A DNA stretch of 64,000 bases from Sabellastarte sp. h YS-2021. Lineage: Eukaryota > Annelida > Polychaeta > Sabellida > Sabellidae. The stretch covers positions 3,162,001 to 3,226,000 of the forward strand of contig OZ024928.1 of NCBI GenBank assembly GCA_964017235.1, given 5' to 3'. A program made the translations under genes and the position numbers. How positions within the stretch are numbered: position 1 is the first letter of the stretch; the number at the start of each line of letters is the position of its first letter. Shown one piece after another: positions 30,809-42,510 of this stretch. The notes under the pieces were generated by a model, which did not search any database, was not told where the DNA came from, and saw nothing but the letters and a program-made list of their open reading frames with translations.

Positions 30809-31560
30809 AAATAAGTGTTTCTTGGCGTTTTACGAAGCTTTGTCATGTAATAATAATTGTCATTATTATTATGTATGCATACTGTGTGGTGGTAGTTCAG
30901 TGTGGGTTATAATCATTGTGTATAATATAAAAAGAGCAAATAAATATAAATGCTCTTGTTATAAAAATAGAAGTTTGTTTTTTATGATAACTCAAACATG
31001 CTGTGTTTTGTTGTTACAACTGCAAAAAATTAAATTTTGTTATGGTGGTAGTTCAAAGCATATTGTGTATGTAATGATGTAAGTTATATTGTGTATAAAA
31101 TAAATATGCATAGTTATAAATTAATAAAGTGTTTCTTGGTGTTTTACAAACCTTTGTCATGTATTAATAACTGCATTATTATTATGTATTGTTACAAAAA
31201 ATAGAAGTTTGTTTTTTTATAGTCATGATAATTCAAACATGCTGTGTTGTTCAAAGCATATTGTGTATGTAATAATGTAAGTTATATTGTGTATAAAATA
31301 AAGAAATATGCATAGTTATAAATTAATAAGTGTTTCTTGGTGTTTTACAAACCTTTGTCATGTATTAATAACTGCATTATTATTGTGTATTAACAAAATG
31401 TTGTTACAATTGCATATATTTCATGGTCATAGTTCAAAGAATACTGTGTGGGTTCTAATCATTGTCTAATATAAAAAAGACAGAGAAGCTGTAACTATAA
31501 TGCTCTTGTTACAAAAATAGAAGTTTGTTTTTTCATAGCCATGATAATTCAAACATGCTG
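30809..31560 (+). repeat. Tandem repeats behind the gene block
   Basis: The phrase gtgtttcttgg(c/t)gttttac with ctttgtcatgtattaataa follows near 30812, 31128 and 31327. The phrases agaagtttgttttt and aattcaaacatgctgtg recur near 30970, 31203 and 31521. Copies are imperfect, with a period of roughly 200-310 bp. Many AATAAA hexamers lie here, so this may serve as 3'-UTR and poly-A region for the block. Confidence 0.65.
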
Positions 31561-33552
31561 TGTTTGTAGGTATCATAGACTGTTAAATTAATAAAAAATG
31601 CAAAAGCATGTTGTTACAATTGAAAAAATTAAATTTTCATATGGTGGTAGTTCAAAGCATATTCTGTGTGTAATGATGTAAGTTATATATTGTGCATAAA
31701 GTAAACATAGTTATAATTTTGCTTGTGTGTACAATAATGTTACTTTGTATAACAAATTGTTCAAATATTAAAAAATGAAAAATCTATTAATTATAAGCAT
31801 ACTATTAAACTATTGTACTTGCATTAACTCTACAAGTGTTAAGAATTGTAAAATAAATCTTGTGTGTTAAATTGTTTTAAATATTGTACATAAAATAAAA
31901 ATGGTGATTGGGTGTCAAACATGTGTTTTTTTTTCCTTTTCTAAGACAAAGAATATTATTACTTTTTATAGTATTTAATCTCTATCTCTCTGTGATAAAA
32001 CTCACATAACAGGAAGGAAAAACGAAAATGACCAGACGGACGACGCAAAAACACAAACGAAACATAACAAAGGCAAAAAACCAAGATCTTCGAAACTGAA
32101 CGAACGAACGACGCCAAACACAACATAAAAAAACAAAAACTCACTGTTCACAATCCATGATGTCAACTTTTGGACGACTCAGAGAAACTGTGCTGTATAT
32201 TTGGTTGCAGAAGACTAGAGACATACATCATTCAGACACTGCATGAACCTAAAAACAAAAAACACACATGTCTAAAACACATATATCTTTGTGCATTTGT
32301 AATAGTGATCTACCTTTCAACCTGTTAGGGTTTCCACATTTACAAGAGTAGGTCACACCAGGGAACATTATATAAGGAAACTGTGATCTAAAACTTACTA
32401 ATAATTACTAAGTCTGAATGATAAAGATGTTCACATTTACTCATATTTTCTAGATCCTACATCTCCAAGATTCATCAAACTAGTACGTTTCATTATTAAT
32501 TTTTTAACAGTAGTTTCAAAATAGTATATCACAAAACATGTGAATCTACAATAGTACTTTTAAAAAATTCTTTCATCTAAAAGTGATTACAAATAAACAA
32601 AAAAACTTCTCTATTATTATAATCTCTTCATGTCTGTAAATGTGGGAGAATTCATCAATGAACGAAAAAAGAAGGGCCTCCAATGGTCAACAGCTGTGCT
32701 CACCCGGAAGAAACAGTTGACAGCTGAACACAAAAAGAAACACAATACACACAAACATGAAAAACAGTCAGTCTTGTAAATATTGATCAAAAGTGATATT
32801 TGAATGGAAGTCAAATGCTGTGCTCAACAGGAGGTTCCCACTAGACATCAGAACACAAACTACACAATAACACACACAGACAAGGTCTAGAAATATTGAT
32901 CAATGATATTTCAATGGAAATGGAATGTAAGATCAATTTGCAATCAATGTTAACTTTGCTATTGCCACCCTTTTTAAAACAGACTATAGAAAATGTAAAA
33001 TATATTTCCCTTTCTAATTAAATGTTTTATAACAAACCTATATTCTATCAGGTTATTAAAAATAAAAAAATACATTTCAAAATTTTCACCACCAACCTTC
33101 TACCTTCCTATGACAAATTGAAAGTGATATTTTCCCCTCTATTCCCAGTACATTTATATATAATGCAAAGGCATTGTGTATTTTCTTCTATAAACAATCC
33201 AATTGTCCAAAAGCACAACAAAAAAACAATGTCAATTTGTTTGTCTATAACAAGAAAAAAACAATTACACCTACATACAAAGCAAATTGTTTTGATTAAG
33301 ATAATTACACACAATATTATTTTGGTTAGAATAGGTGAAACAATACAAATAGATGCTAAGGAATATAAAAAAACAAGCATAGAAATTTTGATCTTTCACC
33401 AATGCATCAAAAATACATCTAAGACAAACATTTTATATAACAGAAAATGAAAATTTATATTTAATTATGCAGCAGATATATCTAGTATTTACATTATAAC
33501 TATTATCTTTTATATACATTCTACCCACATATATTATAAAGAAGACACTTAC
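31561..33552. other. Right-arm spacer without a supported gene
   Basis: AT-rich. A possible terminal exon on the minus strand begins after a TTTTTAG acceptor near 32247. A basic 49-codon plus-strand frame at 32630-32779 and a 142-codon frame at 33022-33450 have no family resemblance and are not called as genes. Confidence 0.4.
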
Positions 33553-33633
33553 CAAACACATGCATGTGATGTATTCCTTAGGATTCTCCACTATATCCAT
33601 TCCAATTACGCTGACACAAAATTTTACAATTTG
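33553..33633 (-). other. Isolated splice-flanked exon in the right arm
   Basis: 81 nt, open in one frame for 27 codons, preceded on the minus strand by an ATTTTTAG acceptor and followed by a perfect GTAAGTG donor. The style resembles the microexon gene of the left arm. Its partners are not identified; an exon near 32247 would join in phase and stop after six codons. Confidence 0.4.
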
Positions 33634-33779
33634 CTAAAAATAAACTAAATAGATGTAAATAATAAGAGGAGAAATTGATTTTTTTATCTCAAAATTGCCA
33701 AGTGATATTGATTCAATTAACTCTTCAAACTAACTGGCTACATATTTTACAAAGAATTAAACCTACCATCGTTTCCAAA

Positions 33780-35330
33780 TACCTTTGCAAATAAAATATA
33801 TTTTATTTAATATCCATCTACATTGCTAGTTCATGATACCCTTCCAAAGAGTAAGCAAATATGAAAATATTTTAAACTACAAGCAGTCCACGATCTTGTT
33901 TGCAAACTAAATGGCCACATATTTTACAAAGAACGCACCCAACATATCTGTCGTCGTTTTCCAACCAAATATATATTATTTTATTTAATATCCATCTTGT
34001 GTACATTGCTAGTTCACGATACCCTTCCAAAGAGTAAACAAATATGAAAATATTATAAACTACAAGCAGTCCACGATCTTTCTACAAACTAACTGGCTAC
34101 ATATTTTACAAAGATTTAAACCCAGAACGTAGTTTCCAAATAAAATATATTTTATTTAATATCCATCTACATATTTGCTACGTAGTTCACGATGCTGCCC
34201 TACCAAGAGTAAACAAAAGCAGGTCCACGATCTTGTTTGCAAACTAAATGGCCACATATTTTACAAAAAGAACGTACCCAACATGTATGTCGTCGTTTTC
34301 CAAATAAATATATATTATTTTATTTAATATCCATCTACATATTTGCTACGTAGTTCACGATGCTGCCCTACCAAGAGTAAACAATGAAATATTTTAAACT
34401 GAAGACACGAGTTCCGGGATTCGTGTGCGCATGCTCGAGGCGGGGGGATTTTCTCAAAAGTATCATAACAAAACGAGTTTCTTATCGAAATATATATTTT
34501 GCAAACCAAGGCAGATCTATTTACAAACTAACTGGCCACATATTTTACAACGAGAACGTACCCAACATGTCTGTCGTCGTTTTCTAACCAAATATATATA
34601 TTTTTATTTAATATCCATCTACATATTGCTGCGTAGTTTACGATGCTGCCCTACCAAGAGTAAACAATGAAATATTTTGCAAACCAAAGCAAGTCCACGA
34701 TCTCTTACAAACTAACTGGCCACATATTTCACCACAAATTAAACAAAGAACGCACCCAACATGTCTGTCGTCGTTTTCCAAATATATATTATTTTATTTA
34801 ATAGCCATCTACATATTTGCTACGTAGTTCACGATGCTGCCCTACCAAGAGTAAACAATGAAATATTTTAAACTGAAGACACGAGTTCCGGGATTCGTGT
34901 GCGCATGCTCGAGGCGAGGGGGATTTTCTCAAAAGTATCATAACAAAACGAGTTTCCTATCGAAATATATATTTTGCAAACCAAGGCAGATCTATTTACA
35001 AACTAACTGGCTACATATTTTACAAAAAGAACGCACCCAACATGTCTGTCGTCGTTTTCCAACCAAATATATATTATTTTATTTAATATCCATCTACATA
35101 TTTGCTGCATAGTTCACGATGCTGCCCTACCAAGAGTAAACAATGAAATATTTTGCAAACCAAAGCAAGTCCACGATCTCTTACAAACTAACTGGCCACA
35201 TATTTCACCACAAATTAAACAAAGAACGCACCCAACATGTCTGTCGTCGTTTTCCAACCAAATACCTTTGCAAATATATAATATTTTATTTAATATCCAT
35301 CATATTGCTGCATAGTTCACAATAAAATAA
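33780..35330. repeat. Subterminal tandem-repeat array next to the right TIR
   Basis: At least six related blocks carry the same phrases: ttatttaatatccatcta, cacgatgctgccctaccaag (or accctyccaaagagt), agtaaacaa, actaactggc(c/t)acatatttt, aacatgtctgtcgtcgtttt. A higher-order unit of about 474 bp is visible at 34384 and 34858, each with a GC-richer insert (acacgagttccgggattcg, tgcgcatgctcgaggcg). The repeated frames are by-products. Position just inside the terminus could mean a replication or packaging role, or plain expansion. Confidence 0.8.
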
Positions 35331-35476
35331 AAATACAGACTGGTTCCTGAACAGGCTTTTTAAAAAATGGTCTGGTAACCTTGATTTTTTCACAGCTAGT
35401 ACTCAAAGAGTTAAAATGTTTTTCTTGCAGTCTTTAACCAAGAAATAAATATTCTCTATATTTTTAAAAAAAATTT

Positions 35477-35588
35477 TATTGTCTAGTAAAAAACAATTCC
35501 TGGAGTCTCAATGCTAACTTAAATGGTTGCTGATAAATTTTTAGTTAAAGGTTGGGTTAACTTTTGGGCCATTTTCGATGTGTTGCAG
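35477..35588 (-). repeat. Extra partial copy of the TIR inner half
   Basis: Repeats 35631-35743 almost exactly (tattgtctagtaaaaaacaa, ttcctggagtctcaatg, ggttgggttaacttttggg). The left end has a single copy. The right TIR is therefore extended by a tandem duplication of about 154 bp. Confidence 0.85.
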
Positions 35589-35628
35589 TCATTATCCAAA
35601 AAATAAATATTCCCTATATTCAAAAAAA

Positions 35629-35818
35629 TTTATTGTCTAGTAAAAAACAATTCCTGGAGTCTCAATGCCAACTTAACTGGTTTCTGATAAATTTTTTGGT
35701 TAAAGGTTGGGTTAACTTTTGGGCCATTTTCGATGTGGTGCAGGAAAAGGCCAGTTCTAATAATGGTCCAAATGTTAACCCTAATATTGGCCCAAATGTT
35801 AAGCCAACATATACTACT
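35629..35818 (-). repeat. Right terminal inverted repeat of the Polinton
   Basis: Reverse complement matches 66-255 over about 190 bp with scattered differences; both start AGTAGTA. The several per cent difference between the ends suggests the copy is not very recent or that the repeats have not been homogenised. Confidence 0.88.
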
Positions 35819-35824
35819 AATGAT
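35819..35824. repeat. Right target-site duplication AATGAT
   Basis: Exact repeat of 60-65, directly after ...TACTACT. Host sequence resumes at 35825. Confidence 0.88.
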
Positions 35825-36190
35825 ATTTCACATTTTCTCTATTAAATAATTTATGTTTCGCTTTATAAGTAAACCTTTGACATAATTATTTGCCAATGTA
35901 ATCAATGTTCATGAAATAGACAAGTGTTGCCTATTGTATGTTACACATAATTTCTAATGACTTTATAATGATATATGTTTCCAACAGGAATGATACGAAC
36001 AAAGTAAAACATAAATGAATACTGTGAATTAACTTTCTGTTTCCTCTGTTGTGTGTGTTTTGCACTTTTGTTTCATTTGTTCACACTGACCTAGTGGTTA
36101 TCATCTGATTAATGTGATTAATTTTAAACCCTTGCACTTTTGTTTGTATTTGTAATGCACATTGTTTAATTGTTTAACAATACTTAACAA
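35825..36190. other. Host flank without recognised features
   Basis: AT-rich DNA between the element's right end and the satellite. No coding frame or repeat of note. Confidence 0.45.
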
Positions 36191-36194
36191 TACA

Positions 36195-37018
36195 ACGACT
36201 TTGCTAACTTGTGGGAACGGGTTAGTATCTTGAGGTAACGACTTTGCTAACCTGTGGGAACGAGTTAGTATCTTGTGGTAATGACTTTGCTAACTTGTGA
36301 GAACTAGTTAGTATCTTGTGGTAATGACTTTGCTAACTTGTGGGAACAACTTAGTATCTTGTGGTAACGACTTTGCTAACTTGTGGGAACAACTTAGTAT
36401 CTTGTGGCAACGACTTAGTATCTTGTGGTAACGACTTGCTAACTTGTGGGAATGAGATAGTATCTTGTGGGAATGACTTGCTAACTTGTGGGAACGACTT
36501 GCTAACTTGTGGGAACGACTTTCTATCTTGTGGTAATGACTTACTAACTTGTGGGAATGACTTAGTATCTTGTGGTAACAAGATAAAAAAGTGCAAGGAA
36601 AACAGTAAGTCAAGGGTTAACAACTCATTATCACAAGTTGACAACTCATTACCACAAGTTGACAATTCATTACCACAAGTTGACAACTCATTACCACAAG
36701 TTAGAAAGTCGTTGCCACAAGTTAGAAAGTCGTTCCCACAAGTTAGAAAGTCATTCCCACAAGTTAGAAAGTCGTTCCCACAAGATAGAAAGTCGTTCCC
36801 ACAAGTAAGAAAGTGGCATCATAGCATGACTTAGTAAAACTTGTGGGAATGACTTCATATCTTGTGGTAATGACTTGCTCTCTTGTGGGAACGACTTGTT
36901 ATCTTGTGGGAACGACTTAGTATCTTGTGGTAACAACTTTGCTTAGTTGTGGGAACGAGTTAGTATCTTGTGGTAATGACTTTGCTAACTTGTGGGAATG
37001 AGTTAGTATCTTGTGGTT
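36195..37018. repeat. 21-bp-based satellite with an internal inversion
   Basis: Units of about 21 bp alternate: cttgtgggaacgacttagtat and cttgtggtaacgactttgctaa, making roughly 42-bp dimers. 36195-36585 runs in one direction, 36625-36815 carries the same unit reversed (ccacaagttagaaagtcgtt), and 36835-37018 returns to the first direction. Open frames in it (for example 36361-36834) are repeat artefacts. Confidence 0.9.
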
Positions 37019-37020
37019 TG

Positions 37021-38119
37021 TGCTATGTCCCTTCCAGGGCTCCGTACTAAAGTTTCACAACTTTTTTCTCACGTATTTAACAAGAATCCTTGAAAAATAC
37101 AGAAAACACAGTAAAATTATTATTACAAAACCTTAAAGCATCCATTTAAAAAGATTATCTATTTAAAATACATACCAGAAAAACTATAAATTAAGCTGTT
37201 TATTTCTACAGTTATCTGCAGATTTAGAAAATAAAATAAATAGTTCTCTCTTTGGTAAGCCATCAAAATCAGTATCAGCAATTGTCAAAACTATCCCAAA
37301 AAAGTTTATCCAAAGTATCACAATTTGCTTCAAGTATGGCATCACTTCAGTTTTAGATGCAACATGTTACTCTGAAAATTAAAGGAATACATGACATTAA
37401 ATGTTCTTTCATTAAGTACAATAAACGTAAGTTTACAGTGACCTTAAAACTTTAAAAATGTTTTTTGTTAGTTATTTGTATACATCCCCATCAAATTAGA
37501 TTCAGCACAAAAGAAGTACTCCTTGCAATACACCAAAGAGAGAAAAATGTGAATCACATGTCATACATAATTGAAAAGTCTACAAAACTGTGTATATTGT
37601 CACTTGTATTACCCACGCATGCCATATTAGACTTTAATAGAGGGATATACAGTTCGGGACAAATATCTTTTTTATATTTGTATTACCCTGACACAACTTA
37701 TAATGAATAATTAACATTACAAAATTGTCAAGTGCAGAGAATGGCATATATACAAGTGACATTTTAAATTTATCAAAATAAAAAATAACACCATGTATAC
37801 TGACACTGTGTTTATCCAAATGAGTCATGAAACATTATCATTGTTAACTTAGAAATTTATCTGTCATTTCCAAACTGATTTCATGGAAGAAGCTCTGTAT
37901 AATGCCATTCTTTTGATATACTTATAAATATTGATATTTATGCAAATTCAGCCAAATATTTCCATTAAAGTGTTCAGAGGAAATGTTCAGTATTTATGCA
38001 AAATGTGACCTCAAATTTAAAATATTGTCTGCGTACCCCAATTTCTTAAATAAATGGATTCCATTTAAATTGTTAGTTTTCACAAAGATGAAGTCACTTT
38101 GTAACAATACATATTTATT
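37021..38119. other. Spacer between satellite and NLR gene
   Basis: No coding frame with family resemblance. It would include the 3' end of the minus-strand NLR gene. Confidence 0.4.
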
Positions 38120-41100
38120 TCACCAAAACATATTTGGACCACGTTCCACTGAAACTTTTACACCCCTTTCATGAAGTCTGTGCATAAAATCTGGAGGGTA
38201 TTTGATCTGTCTACCCCACAGGTACATAGTCCTAAGACTATTACTTTTACACAGAGCGTCACTAATCTCCAATAGTGAGTCTTTCACAGAGATAGTGTTC
38301 AGGGACAATGTCTCCAATTTGGGGAGGTGTGGAACACAGTCTGTTATCACGGTGACTGCAAAGCCTGCTGTTCCAGAACCACAAGACAAATATTCCAGCT
38401 TCTTCAGGGATTTCACTGCATCGCAGAATTGAAATAATATGGCTTGACACACACTTTTAGCTAATATTTCAAATGACAGAATTTGTGATGACATGTGTGG
38501 CAAACAGTCTGTCAAAACTTTGTCAACACAGTTTGACTCTTTTTGTGATCCATTAACATGTAAGTGCTTGAGGTTGGGCAATGATTGAAGGGCGCCTGAT
38601 AGTGGTAAAACCATTTTTTCTTGTACATGTACATTACGTAAACACAGTTTTTCTACTTTTATGAGAGCTGGCAGGCAAGCTGATAACAAAAAATCTTCAT
38701 CTTTCGAAAGTACATCAAATTTAATGGTCAATTGTTCAAGGTTTTTCAGAGACTGAAATGCAGCACACAACTGAGAATGCATATCATGATCCACATGAAT
38801 ATCAATTTGTAACATTTTCAGATTTTGCATCTCGGCCAAACATATAAGCACACGAGCTCCAGCTTCATAAGACTCCCCATAGGGGAAAAATTTAAAACAT
38901 TCAAGGTTTTCTAAGGACTTAATTGCTTTAGAAAACTTATCAACTTGATCCAGTTTTCCATTAAGAATTATGCTTAAGTGCAATAGCGGTCTCATTTGAG
39001 GGAGGCATGAAGATAGCAATTCAAGTCCACCTACTGAGACATTTGTCATGTCTAACTCTGTTAGCTGTTTCAGTGACTGCTCAGCCTCACAAAAATTGTA
39101 AACAGCTCTATCTGATGAAAGACTACATCTCAGCGCATTAAGATTTTTCATTTTAGGTAGGCTTCTTGACAGTATTTCGTGCAAAGGTTGTGAGCTTGCA
39201 AAATGACCAATTGATACCCTTTCAACAATATTTAATTGTCGAAATGCTTGCATTAACATTTCCTTTACTGCATCAGCAATGCCTTTTGCCTCAAATACAA
39301 CATTCCGTAGAGTATGAGAACTGGCTTCTAAGACAGCGCAGTAAGCAAATCCTTCAGGTGCTGTTAACATTTTCTTAGTTATCAGATGAAATTCTTTTAG
39401 GTGCATCCAGCAGGCATTTTGTACTTCTAATGGCTTGTTTTGTAAAATATTCACATTCCATATATTCAAGTATGCTAACATTTCTTGCTTTGAAATGCAT
39501 TCCACATGCTGCTTTGGTACACAACATTCTTTTTCACTGTACAGCTTGACACTTCTCATTTCACTACACATTTTTCCATCTGGGTTGCCATTACTACTAT
39601 AGGGAATATATTCCTTACAGTTTAATGATATTTCCTTGATATTTGAAAATGTTGTTAGAATTCTTGGTAAATCTACATATGCCACAGCTTTCCTGTAATC
39701 TACAGTCACTGACTCTACACCTTGAATAATAATGTGACTGAGCAGTTCAGTCTGCAGCTGATCCATGCACAACTCAAGACCATTATTTGAAACATCATAC
39801 CCCCCAGTGTCTAAGCAATAGCACATACTTTGTCCATTTGACACTGGTTGCAGTTTTATTTTATAGAGGTTTGATAAAAGCTTGACAGCTATTTCCCCAC
39901 TAAAAGCAGTAGCGACTTTCTGAAGACGTTTGTGGTAGAATGCATAGTTTTCAGACTGATCCAATAAGAAATACAATTCCTTGTTGTCAAAGCACTTTAT
40001 ACTGGCTTTGCACAAATAGTCAATGAAAACTTTGACCGCATGTGCATCACAATTTGGTAGATGTTCAATGTTGCACTCTGCAAATAAAGCAGTCTCATAG
40101 TATACATCTACTCTTCCATCATACACACACTTCAATATACAGAAATGTGATACTGCAAAATCAAACAATTGTTTACAAAATTCTGAAGACAGTCCACAGG
40201 AGAACTGAGTTTTACTTTGTTGTGATCCCTCATTACTTGTGAAAGGGACTTGCCTTGATTTTGAGTTTCATTTAATAACTTGTGAAATGAAGGTTGGTGA
40301 ATTCCTTCACAGGCTAAATACACTCCAGCAAGATACTCCTGGATCTGCTTGTGAATGGGAAAGAAAGTTTCAGCTGATTCCATGTTTCCAACTGTGAAAA
40401 AACCACAAGCAACTATGTCATCCATGTTCAAAAAACATTTAGACGCATCAGCTTTGCTGAATTCATATAGACTTTTGTCAGATATCAAATCTTTGAAGCA
40501 CAGTTGGCCAATGGAGGATATGGTTCTCTTTATACCGGCTGGTACTGTACTATCTGAATCAAGTGGACTGTTCTCAAATTCTATTGCTGTCTCTTCATCA
40601 GCAGTTCTCTCGCCCCCCCTATTCACCCATCTGCTGATAAGGACATGCATAAAAGCATTGAAGAGAGCTGTCATTGTTTGAGGGATCCTAAGCTTTGTAC
40701 GTTTCACACCTTTGGCTATGTCTGCCTTAAAAACAAAACACAACAGTGTTAGGTATAGTGGAATGCGTAGAAGTTTCGAATCTGACAGCTTTTCTTCATA
40801 ATACCGCTTGAATTCATTCCATTCCTCTGCATTTTGTGTTAACACCGACTCTTTTATATATTTTTCTACTGTATCTTCAGTTGTTCCAAACAGGCTGACC
40901 TTTACTTTTGGCAAGTGACTGAAAGATTTTAGGCACTTCCCTTCAGGTCTTGCTGTCATTAAGACTGTTGAACCAGTAAAGAGTTGTCCTTCAATCAGTT
41001 TGTGTAATTCATTCCTGATGTCACTTTCATCAACCCCATCAAGAATAAAAATAGTCTGTTTGGCATTTTCTGGTCTGCTGAGATATTCATAAAGTCTATC

Positions 41101-42510
41101 TTGCAAAGATTTTTGTTTTGTAGGGCTGGGTGAAGGGGGCAACAGACTAAGGTGTGACAAAATGTCCATTACAGTACCTTCTTTGACCTTTCTTATGGAT
41201 ATGAAGAAAAGAAGTTTATAAGAAGCAGACAGCTCATTTTTTCTGTTTGCCCACAACCATGTCAGTCTTTTAACTAGGGTAGTTTTCCCTACCCCTGCAT
41301 CTCCAAGAAGTCTAACAAGATTTTTCTGTAGATTTAGTGCTCTGCTTTCTTGATCCCCATTAACTTTTCTGAAAATGTTATCTATAACAGAAACAGGCAA
41401 TTCACAGTAAGCCTCCTTTTCTTCGGCTGTTTTCTGGTGATTATGTATGCTATAACGGTTCTCTTCAGATTCCAGGTTTACCTCATAAGCTTTGAAATTG
41501 GGTGTCATAATCATTCTATCATCATCAATGCGGAATAATAAATCTTGATCTTCCGAGAGCTTGAACACAAGCACATCTTTTTTGTATTGTTTTTCTAAAG
41601 GTCAAAGTTGGGGTTTTACGTCCCGTTCAACAGCCAGGGTCATATTGGGACAGGTCCTCAGAATTGCCACTTGTGGGACTCGAACCCACAGAGGTGACAG
41701 CCTATGATTAGATGCCAAACTTGCTAACCACTAGGCCACTGAGGACCTATATTGTTTTTCTAAATGTCTTCTGATCTCTGCAAAATAAAAAGAAAAACAA
41801 TATATTACTATATATTTGCGGGTTTTTTTAAAAGTAATGTGGTCACTCAAGACATATCTTGAAAAGCATTAGGCCCGTGTCCAGTCTTTCTGAAAAGTCT
41901 TTTACTATTGGTTTACTCTAATTTTGTATACACCAAGATATATGTTATTAAACCACAAATTAGCAATATTGTTTGATTTTCTTATTTTTTCTCACACTAT
42001 TAAAATGATTTTTTTTAATTTGGTTAACACTGTCACAGTCAAAGTTAAATTCTAACATTAATTAATTTTGCAGTCAATTACATTTAAGCCTTGATTTTTA
42101 AATTATGATGTCCATAATTCATTTTCTTTTTCTGAGCTATGCATCAAATTTCTCAACATACCTGCCACATCAAGTTCTCCATGAAGAGACCACTCTCCGG
42201 ATTTGATTTTTTCCACACCTTTAGCAACCATATCCCAAGCCCAAGGAATCTCATTCCGTAGAACTTTAATAAAATTTACTACCTGTACTTCTCCATCTAC
42301 CACCATTGTCAGTAGCCTCCTGGTTGCCTTGATTGTCTTTGTTCCCTAGCTTTCAATTTCCTGCTTTTGTTCATCATCTATCACATCCTTTGACCACAGT
42401 ATGTCCACAATATTTGTCAGATCTACTTTCTTATCGAATTCTGGTATCATCCTTTTGATGGCACCCCTCAGAATGTCATCATTATACACAGGTCCTCTTG
42501 TATCAGCCAT
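38120..42510 (-). pseudogene. CARD-NACHT-LRR (NLR-like) immune receptor pseudogene
   Basis: Cytosolic sensor of the NLR type. Exon 1 (42510-42162) encodes a CARD (start MADTRGPVYNDD, helices with GAIKRMIPEF and VQVVNFIKVL) and ends at a GTATGT donor. Exon 2 begins after a TTTTGCAG acceptor at 41778 and holds the NACHT domain: Walker A GDAGVGKTTLVKRL, Walker B IFILDGVDES, TGSTVLMTARPEG and the helical half. From 40168 down to 38120 about 15 leucine-rich repeats follow (for example LKQLTELDMTNVSVGGLELL, LPKLETLSLNTISV). Three lesions are visible: TAG in the CARD (42346-42348), a SINE inside exon 2 (41600-41749), and a frameshift between NACHT and LRR in the window 40133-40262. The rest is well preserved, so silencing was recent. 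About 1,270 codons if complete. The two LRR/NACHT frames overlap by 37 bp. Confidence 0.88.
41600..41749 (-). mobile_element. SINE family B inserted in the NLR coding exon
   Basis: 150 bp flanked by TATTGTTTTTCTAAA at 41585-41599 and 41750-41764, a perfect 15-bp duplication. On the minus strand it has a tRNA-like head with an A box (TGGCCTAGTGGTTA) and a B box (GGTTCGAGTCC) and a tail ending ACGTAAAACCCC. It splits the codons between the splice acceptor (41778) and KDVLVFKLSED; removing it in thought restores a continuous frame with the CARD exon. Confidence 0.92.

Larger units (their letters stand above)
66..35818 (+). mobile_element. Complete Polinton/Maverick (adintovirus-like) provirus
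   Basis: The element is bounded by inverted repeats of about 190 bp that start AGTAGTA on both ends and by an exact AATGAT duplication. 5'-AG/CT-3' ends and a 6-bp duplication are typical of Polintons. Inside is the full diagnostic gene set on the plus strand: protein-primed PolB, retroviral-type integrase, packaging ATPase, adenain-like protease, double-jelly-roll major capsid protein and penton-like minor capsid protein. At about 35.75 kb (about 30.2 kb without the nested LINE) it is large for the family, which usually measures 15-20 kb. The excess lies in a left arm with spliced minus-strand genes and a right arm of tandem repeats. PolB, ATPase, both kinases and the IAP-like gene carry inactivating lesions, so this copy is probably not autonomous. 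Confidence 0.92.

Noticed and set aside
32630..33450. Basic 49-codon and 142-codon plus-strand frames in the right arm
   Set aside because: AT-rich composition alone explains them; no motif, promoter or conserved feature was seen.
36351..36834. Open frames of 100-157 codons on both strands with repeated 'FPQVSKS' or 'CGNDL' text
   Set aside because: They are the 21-bp satellite read in frame; a multiple-of-three unit stays open by itself.
36195..37018. CRISPR-like regular repeats
   Set aside because: There are no unique spacers; the units are contiguous and the genome is animal.
40133..40262. A short intron joining the NACHT and LRR frames of the NLR gene
   Set aside because: A TTTTGCAG acceptor-like site exists, but no donor within the overlap gives the needed phase, so a frameshift is the better reading.
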